A stretch of DNA of 64,000 nt, taken from an uncultured Acetatifactor sp. (GTDB taxonomy: Bacteria; Bacillota; Clostridia; Lachnospirales; Lachnospiraceae). Position 1 is the stretch's first letter. Each line of letters starts with the position of its first letter. The stretch lies in assembly GCA_910577665.1 (NCBI GenBank), contig CAJTOJ010000015.1, positions 12,825 through 76,824 on the forward strand, read 5' to 3'. Positions 44,240 to 53,500 of the stretch are shown piece after piece. The notes under the pieces were generated by a model. That model did no database searches. It saw only the letters and a list, made by a program, of their open reading frames with translations, and had not been told where the DNA came from. Both the position numbers and the translations under genes were made by a program.

Positions 44240-44428
44240 ACCGAAAAAAAACCTTTTTCATAGGGGTTCATGAAAATTTTTCGTAAGGGTCCGAAAAAAA
44301 TTTGAAAGTACAAACACGGAGAAAAGAACGGTTCCCTCCGCTCATTTCTCCGCATCCTTGCTATCTCTACCTTATATCGGTCTGATGACGGCCAGACTTT
44401 AGCCCTCCAGAAGAAAAAATACACCGTC

Positions 44429-47275
44429 CTATTCCAGCATCTTCTTCACATACATTCCTGTATAGGACTTGTGGTTTCGCGCCACCTCCTCCGGAGTGCC
44501 CCGGGCAATCACCGTGCCGCCCTTGTCCCCGCCTTCCGGGCCGATATCTATAATATAGTCCGCTGTCTTGATCACGTCCAGATTGTGTTCGATCACCACC
44601 ACCGTGTTACCACCATCTGCCAGTCTGTGCAGAATCTCTACCAGTTTGTGTACATCTGCAAAGTGCAGCCCTGTGGTAGGCTCGTCCAGAATATAGATGG
44701 TCTTCCCTGTGCTGCGTTTGGAAAGCTCCGTTGCCAGCTTGATCCGCTGGGCCTCCCCGCCTGACAGCGTGGTAGATGGCTGTCCCAGCTTCACATAAGA
44801 CAATCCTACATCGTACAGGGTCTCAATCTTCCTGCGGATGGAGGGTACATTCTCAAAGAAGCCCAGGGCTTCCTCCACTGTCATGTCCAGTACATCAAAA
44901 ATACTCTTCCCCTTATACTTGACATCCAATGTCTCCCGGTTATACCGTTTTCCGCCACAGACTTCGCAGGGCACATACACATCCGGGAGGAAGTGCATCT
45001 CAATCTTGATGATACCATCACCGCCACAAGCTTCACACCGCCCCCCCTTCACATTGAAGCTGAACCTGCCCTTGCCATAGCCCTTGGCCTTGGCATCCGC
45101 AGTGGAGGCAAACAAGTCACGGATCTGGTCAAACACCCCGGTGTAAGTAGCCGGATTGGACCTGGGCGTCCTGCCAATGGGAGACTGGTCAATATTGATT
45201 ACCTTGTCCAGCTGTTCCAGCCCCTTCATATCCTTATGCTTCCCCGGTATGCATCTGGCCCTGTTCAGATCCCTGGCCAGGCGCTTATAGAGGATTTCAT
45301 TGACCAGGGAACTCTTTCCGGAACCGGATACCCCTGTAACACAGGTCATGACACCCAGCGGAAACTCCACATCAATGTTTTTAAGGTTATTTTCCTTCGC
45401 CCCCAGGACCTTCAAGGATCCTGTGGATGTCCGGCGTTTTGCAGGAACAGGTATCTTCAGCTCCCCGCTCAAATATTTGCCTGTGATGGATTCCTGTACC
45501 TGCATGATCTCCTGTGCGGTGCCACAGGCTACCACCTCACCCCCATGGGATCCGGCTCCGGGACCGATATCCACCACATAATCCGCTTCCCGCATGGTAT
45601 CCTCGTCATGTTCCACCACAATCAAGGTATTCCCCAGATCCCTGAGATGCTTCAAGGTGGCCAGCAGCTTGTCATTGTCCCTCTGGTGCAGACCAATACT
45701 GGGTTCATCCAGGATATAGCACACGCCTACCAGACCAGATCCGATCTGGGTAGCCAGCCGGATCCGCTGGGCCTCCCCGCCGGACAAGGTTCCGGTCCCC
45801 CGGGCCAGGGACAGATATTCCAGCCCCACATCTACCAGAAATCCCACCCGGGCCTTAATCTCCTTCAGAAGCTGCTTCCCGATAAACTGCTGCTGACTGG
45901 TCAGTTGCATGTTCTCCAGGAACCCATGTAATTCCCGGATAGACATGGCAGTAACCTCATAAATATTCCGGTCATATACCGTCACCGCCAGGGATTCCTT
46001 CTTTAGGCGCATACCTTTACATTCCTTGCAAGGGGTAATACGCATGTAAGTCTCGTACTCCTGCTTCATGGTCTCGGAGAAAGTCTCCTTGTATTTCCTC
46101 TCCACATTGCGCACAAGTCCCTCAAAAGCCACCGGGTAGACCCCTTTGCCCCGCTGTCCTTCATAATGCACCTCCACTTCCTTCCCGCCTGTCCCCTGAA
46201 TGAATATCTTCTTCACCTCCTCCGGATACTCCTCGAAGGGGGTATCCAGATCAAAATGATAGGCCTTTCCCAGAGCATTCAGCAAAGCATTGGTAAAACT
46301 CCCCTTGTCCGTACAGGACTGCCACCCGGTTACCGTGATGGCACCCTGGTTGATACTCAGACGCCTGTCCGGTATCATCAGATCCACGTCAAATTCCATC
46401 TTATATCCCAGTCCAAAGCACTCCGGGCAGGCGCCAAAGGGATTGTTAAAGGAAAAACTCCTTGGCTCGATCTCACTGATGCCGATGCCGCAGTCCGGGC
46501 AAGAGAAGCTCTGGCTGAAGGTCATTGGTGCCCCTCCTATGATGTCCACCACCAGCAGTCCATCCGACAGGGCAAGCACATTCTCAATGGAATCTGCCAG
46601 ACGGCGTTCCATGCCTGCCTTCACCACCAGCCTGTCTACAATGATATCAATGTTGTGTTTGATATTCTTGTCCAGGGAGATCTCTTCCGTCAGCTCATAG
46701 AGACTGCCATCCACCCGCACCCGTACATAGCCGCTCTTCCTGGCCCGGTCCAGCACCTTGGCGTGCTCACCCTTCCGGCCACGGACTACAGGCGCCAGAA
46801 GCTGTAGTCTGGTGCCTTCCGGCAGGGCCATGATCTGATCTACCATCTGATCTACAGTCTGTTTTGTGATCTCCCTGCCACAGTTGGGACAGTGGGGAAT
46901 CCCGATCCTGGCATAGAGCAGGCGGAAATAATCGTAGATTTCTGTCACTGTCCCCACCGTGGAACGGGGATTCCGGTTGGTTGATTTCTGGTCAATGGAA
47001 ATAGCCGGGGACAGGCCGTCAATGCGCTCCACATTTGGCTTCTCCATCTGTCCCAGAAACTGCCTGGCATAGGAGGACAGTGATTCCATATACCGTCTCT
47101 GGCCCTCCGCATATATGGTGTCGAAAGCCAGAGATGACTTGCCCGATCCTGACATGCCTGTGAGAACCACAAGTTCATTTCTGGGAATGTCCACATCTAT
47201 GTTTTTTAGGTTGTGTTCGCAGGCCCCACGGATCTTGATGTATTCCCTGGGACGCATCTTCTTGATTTCTTCCAT
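44429..47275 (-). CDS. uvrA: UvrABC system protein A
   Basis: 948 residues. ABC ATPase pair: first Walker A LTGMSGSGKSSLAFDT (about residue 35), second GVSGSGKSSLVNE (about 635), both with split signatures LSGGEAQRI. Zinc modules CPNCGREITKQ...CPDC... and CEACGGDGIIKIEMHF...CEVCGG. It recognises DNA damage and loads UvrB. Other ATGs at 47287 and 47257 are possible; GGAG lies six bases before 47275. Lies 343 bp after uvrB, same strand. Confidence 0.96.
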   Translation of the reverse strand: MEEIKKMRPREYIKIRGACEHNLKNIDVDIPRNELVVLTGMSGSGKSSLAFDTIYAEGQRRYMESLSSYARQFLGQMEKPNVERIDGLSPAISIDQKSTNRNPRSTVGTVTEIYDYFRLLYARIGIPHCPNCGREITKQTVDQMVDQIMALPEGTRLQLLAPVVRGRKGEHAKVLDRARKSGYVRVRVDGSLYELTEEISLDKNIKHNIDIIVDRLVVKAGMERRLADSIENVLALSDGLLVVDIIGGAPMTFSQSFSCPDCGIGISEIEPRSFSFNNPFGACPECFGLGYKMEFDVDLMIPDRRLSINQGAITVTGWQSCTDKGSFTNALLNALGKAYHFDLDTPFEEYPEEVKKIFIQGTGGKEVEVHYEGQRGKGVYPVAFEGLVRNVERKYKETFSETMKQEYETYMRITPCKECKGMRLKKESLAVTVYDRNIYEVTAMSIRELHGFLENMQLTSQQQFIGKQLLKEIKARVGFLVDVGLEYLSLARGTGTLSGGEAQRIRLATQIGSGLVGVCYILDEPSIGLHQRDNDKLLATLKHLRDLGNTLIVVEHDEDTMREADYVVDIGPGAGSHGGEVVACGTAQEIMQVQESITGKYLSGELKIPVPAKRRTSTGSLKVLGAKENNLKNIDVEFPLGVMTCVTGVSGSGKSSLVNEILYKRLARDLNRARCIPGKHKDMKGLEQLDKVINIDQSPIGRTPRSNPATYTGVFDQIRDLFASTADAKAKGYGKGRFSFNVKGGRCEACGGDGIIKIEMHFLPDVYVPCEVCGGKRYNRETLDVKYKGKSIFDVLDMTVEEALGFFENVPSIRRKIETLYDVGLSYVKLGQPSTTLSGGEAQRIKLATELSKRSTGKTIYILDEPTTGLHFADVHKLVEILHRLADGGNTVVVIEHNLDVIKTADYIIDIGPEGGDKGGTVIARGTPEEVARNHKSYTGMYVKKMLE

Positions 47276-47311
47276 CTTTAACTCCATTTCTGCGTGGCCT
47301 TTTGCGTATGT

Positions 47312-47398
47312 CAAGTTTGTGGATGCCGCGCAGACACAAACTTGGGATTGAAAATTTTCAATTTTCAATCTTACATCTCCATGCCCGCCTTTGGCGGG
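47312..47398. repeat. Three consecutive inverted repeats in the uvrB-uvrA spacer
   Basis: CAAGTTTGTG (47312-47321)/CACAAACTTG (47335-47344), perfect 10 bp; GATTGAAAATT (47346-47356)/AATTTTCAATC (47360-47370), perfect 11 bp; CCCGCC-TTT-GGCGGG near 47384-47398. The remainder of the 47276-47618 spacer holds no gene that I can support; the final T-tracts are too weak for a clear terminator. Confidence 0.7.
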
Positions 47399-47618
47399 CA
47401 CTCATTTCAATATTTGCTTTTTGATGGCAGACCGCAGGTCCGGCATAGGAAGCAGCGGGATATGGGTCTTCGCTCCGCTTCGTCCGGTGCTGATCATGCA
47501 CCACCAACGCTACACACCCCTGGCAGCAAGGGCCAAATGGATGCTGACGCATCTGCCTGGCTCATTGCCCGCATTGGTCTCCTGTTACATTCGTGTCCTA
47601 ATAGTGACTGCTATCCCC

Positions 47619-49682
47619 TTATGAATCCAGATCACGCAGCTTCTCTTTCAGCTCCACCATCTTGTCCCTGAGTTCTGCTGCCGCCTCGAAATTCAAGTCC
47701 GCCGCTGCTCTCTGCATCTTCTTCTGCACTTCTGCAATCAGCTTCTCCAGCTCCTTGCGATCCATGGATTCGGGATCCTTTTCGAAACGCAGCTCCTCCT
47801 TGGCAATTACCCTGGAGATACTGATCAAGTCTCTCACTGCTTTCTTGATGGTAGTAGGTGTGATCCCATGTTCCTCATTATACTGCATCTGGATCTTTCG
47901 GCGGCGGCTGGTTTCATCCAGGGCCATCCGCATGGAGTCTGTGATGGTATCCGCATACATGATCACATGACCCTCCGCGTTCCTGGCAGCCCGGCCGATG
48001 GTCTGGATCAAAGAAGTACCGCTTCGCAGGAATCCTTCCTTGTCCGCATCCAGAATAGCCACCAGGGAAATCTCCGGAATATCCAGTCCTTCCCTTAACA
48101 AATTGATACCCACCAGCACATCAAATACATCCAGGCGCATATCCCGGATGATCTCTGCCCGCTCCAGGGTGTCAATGTCCGAGTGGAGATATTTTACCCG
48201 GATCCCCACCTCACGCATGTAATCTGTAAGGTCTTCCGCCATGCGCTTGGTCAAGGTGGTGATCAGCACCTTGTTGTGTTTCTCCACTTCCCTATTTACT
48301 GCCCCGATGAGATCATCGATCTGGCCCTCCACAGGACGCACATCCACTTCGGGATCCAGCAGCCCCGTAGGACGGATGATCTGCTCTGTGCGCAACAGCT
48401 CATGAGCTGCCTCATAGTCCGAAGGTGTAGCAGACACAAACAGCATCTGGTCGATATGGGCTTCGAACTCCTCAAAATTTAACGGCCTGTTGTCCAGGGC
48501 AGAGGGCAGCCGGAAGCCATAATCCACCAGGGTCAGCTTCCTGGACCGGTCTCCCGCATACATACCCCTGATCTGTGGAATTGTCATATGGGACTCATCA
48601 ATAATGATCAGATAGTCGTCCCGGAAGAAATCCATCAGCGTCATAGGTGGTTCTCCTGGTGCGGAACCGTTCAAGTGCCGGGAATAGTTCTCTATACCGG
48701 AACAGAACCCTGTCTCCCGCAGCATCTCAATGTCAAAATTGGTCCGTTCCGCTATACGCTGGGCCTCAATCAGCTTATCCTCCCCTTTAAAGAAACGTAC
48801 CCTCTCCTCCATCTCCTTCTCGATGTTGTCACAGGCTGTCTTGATCTTCTCCTGGGACACCACATAGTGGGAGGCCGGGAAGATGGCAATATGATTCAAT
48901 GCCGAATGGATCCTGCCAGACAGTGGTTCTACCTCTGCAATTCTGTCGATCTCATCCCCAAAAAACTCCACCCGGATCAGATAGTCCCCGCCCTGGGCTG
49001 GATACACCTCAATTACATCGCCATGAACCCGGAAACACCCTCTCTGCAGGTCTATCTCATTCCTGGTATACTGGATATCCACCAGCTCCCGCAACACCTG
49101 GTCCCTGTCCTTCACCATACCGGGTCTCAGGGATACTACCATATCCTGGTATTCATCCGGGCTGCCCAGGCCATAGATACAGGAGACACTGGCCACTACC
49201 ACCACATCCCGCCGCTCGGTCAAAGATACCGTGGCAGACAACCGCAGCTTGTCTATCTCATCATTGATGGAAGAATCCTTGGCAATATAGGTGTCAGAGG
49301 ATGGCACATAAGCTTCCGGCTGGTAGTAATCGTAGTAGGAGACAAAGTATTCTACCGCGTTCTCCGGGAAAAATTCCTTGAACTCGCCGTAGAGCTGCCC
49401 AGCCAAGGTCTTGTTGTGAGCAATGACCAGAGTGGGCTTATTTAGGGCCTGAATAATATTAGCCATAGTAAAGGTCTTGCCGGAGCCGGTAACGCCCAGT
49501 AAGGTCTGGAACTGGTTACCCTCCCGGAACCCTTTGACCAGCTCGGCGATAGCCTGTGGCTGGTCGCCTGTGGGCTTGTATGGGGCTTGTAATTTAAAAA
49601 CCTGCCCGTCCTTTGGGCTGCTTTTATGAGCAAGTAGCTGACTATTGTCGGCGGATTGCGAATTTTCTTTTTTATCTGGCAT
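47619..49682 (-). CDS. uvrB: UvrABC system protein B
   Basis: 687 residues. Walker A GVTGSGKTFTMANIIQALNK, the beta-hairpin region EYFVSYYDYYQPEAYVPSSD and DTYIAKDSSINDEIDKLRLS, helicase motifs DESHMTIPQIRGMYAGDRSR and QTIGRAARNAEGHVIMYAD, and the C-terminal UVR domain (AAADLNFEAAAELRDKMVEL). The N-terminus has an extra Lys/Ser/Gln-rich 30 residues. GGAGG lies seven bases before the ATG at 49682. It verifies damage after UvrA. Confidence 0.96.
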   Translation of the reverse strand: MPDKKENSQSADNSQLLAHKSSPKDGQVFKLQAPYKPTGDQPQAIAELVKGFREGNQFQTLLGVTGSGKTFTMANIIQALNKPTLVIAHNKTLAGQLYGEFKEFFPENAVEYFVSYYDYYQPEAYVPSSDTYIAKDSSINDEIDKLRLSATVSLTERRDVVVVASVSCIYGLGSPDEYQDMVVSLRPGMVKDRDQVLRELVDIQYTRNEIDLQRGCFRVHGDVIEVYPAQGGDYLIRVEFFGDEIDRIAEVEPLSGRIHSALNHIAIFPASHYVVSQEKIKTACDNIEKEMEERVRFFKGEDKLIEAQRIAERTNFDIEMLRETGFCSGIENYSRHLNGSAPGEPPMTLMDFFRDDYLIIIDESHMTIPQIRGMYAGDRSRKLTLVDYGFRLPSALDNRPLNFEEFEAHIDQMLFVSATPSDYEAAHELLRTEQIIRPTGLLDPEVDVRPVEGQIDDLIGAVNREVEKHNKVLITTLTKRMAEDLTDYMREVGIRVKYLHSDIDTLERAEIIRDMRLDVFDVLVGINLLREGLDIPEISLVAILDADKEGFLRSGTSLIQTIGRAARNAEGHVIMYADTITDSMRMALDETSRRRKIQMQYNEEHGITPTTIKKAVRDLISISRVIAKEELRFEKDPESMDRKELEKLIAEVQKKMQRAAADLNFEAAAELRDKMVELKEKLRDLDS

Positions 49683-49837
49683 ATAAAACCCTCCAACTTG
49701 TGATGGGACACTCGAAAACAAGATTTCTCGTTGTCGCAACATTCGTCAAATACTCCTGCAAGCAGGGCATTTTCCTCACTGTTACCGAGCAAAAAATCGG
49801 CCTATTCTCCCGAAATTCGTGTAATTTGATTCACATT

Positions 49838-49946
49838 GTTACTGTTCACTCGATACTACCTCCAGGTGTTTTCACGCGTTCTATGCGTGACAAACCTAAG
49901 ACTGTGTGCATCACATTGCTGTAACGGCTACGCCGTGCACAGTAAC
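49838..49946 (-). repeat. Intergenic structured repeat, copy C (inverted)
   Basis: 109 bp. Its reverse complement begins GTTACTGTGCACGGCG and ends GTATCGAGTGAACAGTAAC, matching copy A over the whole length, including the hairpin with arms TCACGC and GCGTGA. Its 3' end faces uvrB; its 5' end lies 24 bp from the promoter of a candidate small RNA on the opposite strand. Confidence 0.85.
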
Positions 49947-49969
49947 TTTTCGATTCGTGTTAAATGAGC

Positions 49970-49998
49970 TTGCAAAGCTGGTGAATAAGCGTTATAAT
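49970..49998 (+). promoter_or_regulatory. Promoter of a candidate small RNA
   Basis: TTGCAA (49970-49975) and TATAAT (49993-49998), 17 bp apart. The predicted start is near 50005, with no coding region following on the plus strand. Confidence 0.65.
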
Positions 49999-50004
49999 AA
50001 CAAT

Positions 50005-50156
50005 TATGCAGGTCAAAAAACATATTTCTGAAACAGAATATCTCTGAATAGCTCCAACCAGTACAATTAGTATTATCCTGCTATTTGGTTTTTCATTATA
50101 ACACATAAGTCAAAAAAAGTACAGGCCAAAATCGAACTTTTGTTCTGTGCTTTTTT
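50005..50156 (+). ncRNA. Candidate small RNA, about 150 nt
   Basis: A transcript from the 49970-49998 promoter would run to the Rho-independent terminator at 50112-50156 without an open frame of note. A small hairpin ATATTTCTG-AAA-CAGAATAT (about 50028-50047) and a possible GCAGG/CCTGC long-range pair are visible. The size, promoter and terminator resemble a trans-acting or 6S-like RNA, but no known family is recognised. The minus strand of the same segment would be the tail of the small-protein transcript, which is the main alternative. Confidence 0.45.
50112..50156. terminator. Strong hairpin terminator, probably bidirectional
   Basis: AAAAAAAGTACAG (50112-50124) pairs with CTGTGCTTTTTT (50145-50156), with an inner CAAAA/TTTTG stem. 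The T6 tract follows on the plus strand, and the A7 gives a U-tract on the minus strand. Confidence 0.75.
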
Positions 50157-50196
50157 ATATCTTTTTATGCTCTTCAGTTGTGCCAGTATCTTGGTT

Positions 50197-50313
50197 TCAT
50201 GCAAGGAATTCACTAATTTGTTCTATATAATTATCTTCTGAAGAATCTGCACTGCTTTCACTTTCTTCTTTCGGGATTACTTCATCAATTGGGAGAGCAT
50301 CTTTCTTCCTCAA
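50197..50313 (-). CDS. Possible very small acidic protein overlapping the previous stop
   Basis: In the frame next to the 70-residue protein, a TTG overlapping its stop opens 38 codons with an acidic, Ser/Glu/Asp-rich sequence (PKEESESSADSSEDNYIEQI). It may be a translationally coupled small protein, the product of a programmed or recent frameshift of the upstream gene, or chance. No clear ribosome site. Confidence 0.25.
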   Translation of the reverse strand: MRKKDALPIDEVIPKEESESSADSSEDNYIEQISEFLA

Positions 50314-50522
50314 TACTCTTTTGGCAGCTCTGTAATACCGTATTTTTGCTTGAAAGCTTCCAATTCCGCACTGTTTGCGATAAAGCATTCCTCTTTAAAC
50401 TCTCCTGTATGGATGTTTTTGAAGCCCGCCACCTGCTCTCCATTGCAGATGCTGCATTTTAAGATGGGTCTAAGATTATCCCTGTCATAATCCGCCTGTT
50501 GTATTCTCTTTTTTCGAAACAT
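50310..50522 (-). CDS. Small protein of unknown function
   Basis: 70 residues beginning MFRKKRIQQADYDRDNLRPI, with one CSICNGEQ motif (two Cys), a GFKNIHTGEFKEECFI stretch and a C-terminal YGITELPKEY. Similar short proteins are familiar in Lachnospiraceae, where they are sometimes labelled aspartate dehydrogenase without support; I give no function. AAGGAGAGAG precedes the ATG. An upstream ATG at 50612 would add 30 hydrophobic residues without a good ribosome site. The surrounding 49950-50520 stretch is distinctly richer in A+T than its neighbours. Confidence 0.7.
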   Translation of the reverse strand: MFRKKRIQQADYDRDNLRPILKCSICNGEQVAGFKNIHTGEFKEECFIANSAELEAFKQKYGITELPKEY

Positions 50523-50650
50523 TTCTCTCTCCTTGTTATAGCTCAGACCTGCTCCGCTCCCCTGGCTGCTTTTTCTCATCCCCAGAAGAAATACCAGACT
50601 GTAGAGTCCCAAACGATATCCCGTCGCCTGTCTCTGCGTTGCTACGGATT

Positions 50651-52030
50651 CTATGACATTCCTGGAAATGCCGCAGCGTACCCGCTAAACTCTCTCAGAA
50701 AAGGTTCCTGTGTATTTGTCATTCGAATCCCCAGCTTCCCGTCCTTACGGAATACCAGTTCCAGATAGACATGGCTGAGTACCTCTCCCGTCACATAGAA
50801 CCGCATCAAAAACGTATTTTCTGTACGCCAAGCACCAGAACCCACCGCAGAAAATCTAGTGCCGGGAAATACCTGCTCCGCCCATTCCTGCCATGCAAAT
50901 CTGAATTCTTTCACACCCTTTTTATCTTCCAGGACAATACATCCATCGTCAAAATCCGGTTGTATCCATTTCAGTCCCATGTTATTCGGTTCACAGATCC
51001 ATTTCCTGCCGCTTGTCATTTTCGCCAGAGGAGAGTCTTTCTCTCCCTCGGCCACCGGAATACAGCACGGGATCTCCACCTTTTCAGCCCCTGCAAACTC
51101 TCTAAAAAATATACCATAAAAGGCATCATATATTATCTGTAATCCTGAAGGGCAGCCCTGTGTATCCCCCATAGTGACAAAGACCAGATCATACCGGGGG
51201 AATATCAGGGCCAGCTGCCCTCCCATCCCGTACATACAGCAGCCTCCATGTCTGCATTGCCAGAACATATAGCCATATCCCTGCTGTTCATCGATCACAG
51301 GCTGGAGCGATGTGGCTGTCTGACAGGATACCGCCTCCCGAAGATACCAACCGGGAAGAAGCTGCTTTCCCCGAAATCTTCCTTCATCCCGGCACAGGCA
51401 GGCCACCACTGCCAGATCCCGCAGGGTACATACCAGCCCGGAACCTCCCTGCGAGATCCCCAGCGGATCCGTGATCATATAGGCGGCCTCGCTAAAACCA
51501 ATCTCCCGGAAAGCCTTATCCCGCAGATAGTCCAACATTTTTTTCCCTGTGAGCTTTTCCACCAGTCCCGCCAGTGTGTGGGCGCACGAAGTCTCATAAC
51601 AGAAATTGGTACCTGAATAGTGATCTGGTATGGATCTGAAAAAGGTCTCCACCCAGTCCGGCCCCTCCCAATTGGCATAAGTGGTTCGGGCATAACAAGT
51701 AGTCATGGAAAGCATCTGACGTATAGTCAGTTCCGCCAGCCAGGGGTGGGAACCTCCCTCCGGCAGCTTTTCCGGAAAATAGCTACAGATTCTCTCATCC
51801 AGCCCGATCAACCCTTCCTCCGCCATCAACCCTACGGCAAGGGAAGTGAAACTCTTGGCCACAGAAAACATACGATGCAGTGAGTCCGGACCATATGGGG
51901 CATAATAATGCTCCGTTAGGGTCTGGTCTCCCTGCACCAATAAAAAACCATGTAAATTTACCCTGTTTTCCGCGATCCTGCTCTGAAATGCTTTGACAAC
52001 ATCCTCTGAAATCTTCTGTACCTGCATCAT
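50651..52030 (-). CDS. Serine hydrolase of the beta-lactamase / PBP4-like family
   Basis: 459 residues, no signal peptide. SxxK catalytic motif Ser56-Val-Ala-Lys59 in MFSVAKSFTSLAVGLM; the second motif Tyr is Tyr145 in NFCYETSCAHTLAGLVEKLTG; GMGGQLALIFP occupies the HxG position. Family members include esterases, D-aminopeptidases and carboxypeptidase-like enzymes; substrate unknown. The C-terminal 130 residues form an additional beta-rich domain. It lies 135 bp after the Ctp protease on the same strand. Confidence 0.85.
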   Translation of the reverse strand: MMQVQKISEDVVKAFQSRIAENRVNLHGFLLVQGDQTLTEHYYAPYGPDSLHRMFSVAKSFTSLAVGLMAEEGLIGLDERICSYFPEKLPEGGSHPWLAELTIRQMLSMTTCYARTTYANWEGPDWVETFFRSIPDHYSGTNFCYETSCAHTLAGLVEKLTGKKMLDYLRDKAFREIGFSEAAYMITDPLGISQGGSGLVCTLRDLAVVACLCRDEGRFRGKQLLPGWYLREAVSCQTATSLQPVIDEQQGYGYMFWQCRHGGCCMYGMGGQLALIFPRYDLVFVTMGDTQGCPSGLQIIYDAFYGIFFREFAGAEKVEIPCCIPVAEGEKDSPLAKMTSGRKWICEPNNMGLKWIQPDFDDGCIVLEDKKGVKEFRFAWQEWAEQVFPGTRFSAVGSGAWRTENTFLMRFYVTGEVLSHVYLELVFRKDGKLGIRMTNTQEPFLREFSGYAAAFPGMS

Positions 52031-52165
52031 ACCCTCTTTCCCTCTGGCAGCCCTTGGATTTCACACTTCCGTCATGCCGTTTCAGCAGCAATAAGAAGTA
52101 AAAAACCTGTGCATATCCAGAAATGATTTAGGTTTTCTTAGGACAGACTCTTTAGAAAATCTTCC

Positions 52166-53464
52166 TTATTGCATCAGCCCCCTAAGTACTTCCTTGGCCT
52201 TCTCCAACTGGTTATCCGGGTGGTCCTCACTGCCATAATATGCATCCCCATCGAACTCACACAGCACATCAGGTTCAATCCCTAAACCATGGATATTGTT
52301 CCCCTTGGGAGTAAAGTAGGCACTGATGGTCATCTTCACAGCGGATCCGTCCCTAAAGGGCATGACCTGCTGCACAATACCCTTGCCAAACGTAGTGGTT
52401 CCCACCAGGGTCCCGATGCCATAATCCTTGATTGCACCTGCCATGATCTCAGAGGCACTGGCTGAGTTCATATCCACCAGCACAACCAGAGGCACCTCCA
52501 GTTCCCGGTCTCCATCACAGGTATATTCATTGCGCTGGCCCTTCTTGTTCTCTGTATATACAATCATTCCCTTTGGCAGGATCATGCGGCACATATCCAC
52601 CACTGCATCCAGATTCCCGCCAGGGTTCGCCCGCAGATCCAGGATCAGTCCTTTCATGCCGGATCCCCTGGACACGGCAAGCGCCTCTGCAAACTGGTCC
52701 ACTGTCACATCGTCAAATTCCGTCACCTGGATATAAGCCATTCCTTCTTCCAGCATCTCCTGGTTCACTGTGGGAGCCTCCACCTTGGCCCTGGTTATTG
52801 TTACGTCCAGAAATTCCGTGACTCCTTCCCGCACAATGGTCAGCACCACATCCGTACCCTCCGGTCCCTTGATCATGGATACGGCCTCCGTCAGACTCAG
52901 TCCGTACGTAGATTCCCCATCCACCTCATAGATCAAGTCATTGGCCCGCAGATCTGCTGTCTCTGCCGGTGCCCCTTGGATCACCCCGCTGATCTTGGGA
53001 AATCCAGTTGCTGCATCCAGCCCCACATAAGCACCAATGCCATAATAGATTCCCTCCGCCTGTTGCATAAACATCTCCAGGTCTTCTGCAGAATAGTATT
53101 CGGAATAGATATCCCCCAGGGCCGCCAGCATCCCTCTGTAAATACCTGTCTGTAGTTCCTCATTGGTCACTTCCCCCAGGTAGAAATTTTCATGGATAAG
53201 ATCCTCCAGGGCCTGCAATTTGGAGATCAGTGTCTCATCAATGGCAGATCCCTCCTGTAAGGAAGCTGGCTTAGATCCTCTGTTTTCCATCATATCCTGG
53301 AAATTCACACCCAGATACACCACGGCCAGGATCAACAATGCCCCTGCCAGCCCTGATATGAGTCCCGCCAGGAATAATCCACCACCACTACCCTTGACCG
53401 GCTTCTGGGGATCAGGTAGGTTCCCTCCGGAAACATGATCGAAATACTGTCCATTTCTGTCCAT
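52166..53464 (-). CDS. C-terminal processing peptidase (S41), CtpA/CtpB type
   Basis: 432 residues. An N-terminal membrane anchor (about 25-50) precedes a PDZ domain (GIGAYVGLDAATGFPKISGV) and the S41 protease domain with catalytic Ser in NSASASEIMAGAIKDYG and Lys in TTFGKGIVQQVMP. Extracytoplasmic. GAGGAG lies six bases before the ATG at 53464. In Bacilli ctpB lies next to ftsEX, as here, where it trims proteins of the wall or spore signalling. Confidence 0.92.
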   Translation of the reverse strand: MDRNGQYFDHVSGGNLPDPQKPVKGSGGGLFLAGLISGLAGALLILAVVYLGVNFQDMMENRGSKPASLQEGSAIDETLISKLQALEDLIHENFYLGEVTNEELQTGIYRGMLAALGDIYSEYYSAEDLEMFMQQAEGIYYGIGAYVGLDAATGFPKISGVIQGAPAETADLRANDLIYEVDGESTYGLSLTEAVSMIKGPEGTDVVLTIVREGVTEFLDVTITRAKVEAPTVNQEMLEEGMAYIQVTEFDDVTVDQFAEALAVSRGSGMKGLILDLRANPGGNLDAVVDMCRMILPKGMIVYTENKKGQRNEYTCDGDRELEVPLVVLVDMNSASASEIMAGAIKDYGIGTLVGTTTFGKGIVQQVMPFRDGSAVKMTISAYFTPKGNNIHGLGIEPDVLCEFDGDAYYGSEDHPDNQLEKAKEVLRGLMQ

Positions 53465-53500
53465 TATACTCTCCTCTTTTCCTCTGGTCACGACTGTGCA

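Noticed and set aside
47358..47552. 64-residue minus-strand open frame in the uvrB-uvrA spacer
   Set aside because: No ribosome site, composition of noncoding sequence, and it crosses an inverted repeat.
50133..50146. CGAAC-N4-GTTCT, similar to a Firmicute LexA box, upstream of uvrB
   Set aside because: It forms the loop and inner stem of a strong terminator and is about 450 bp from uvrB; the hairpin explains the symmetry better.
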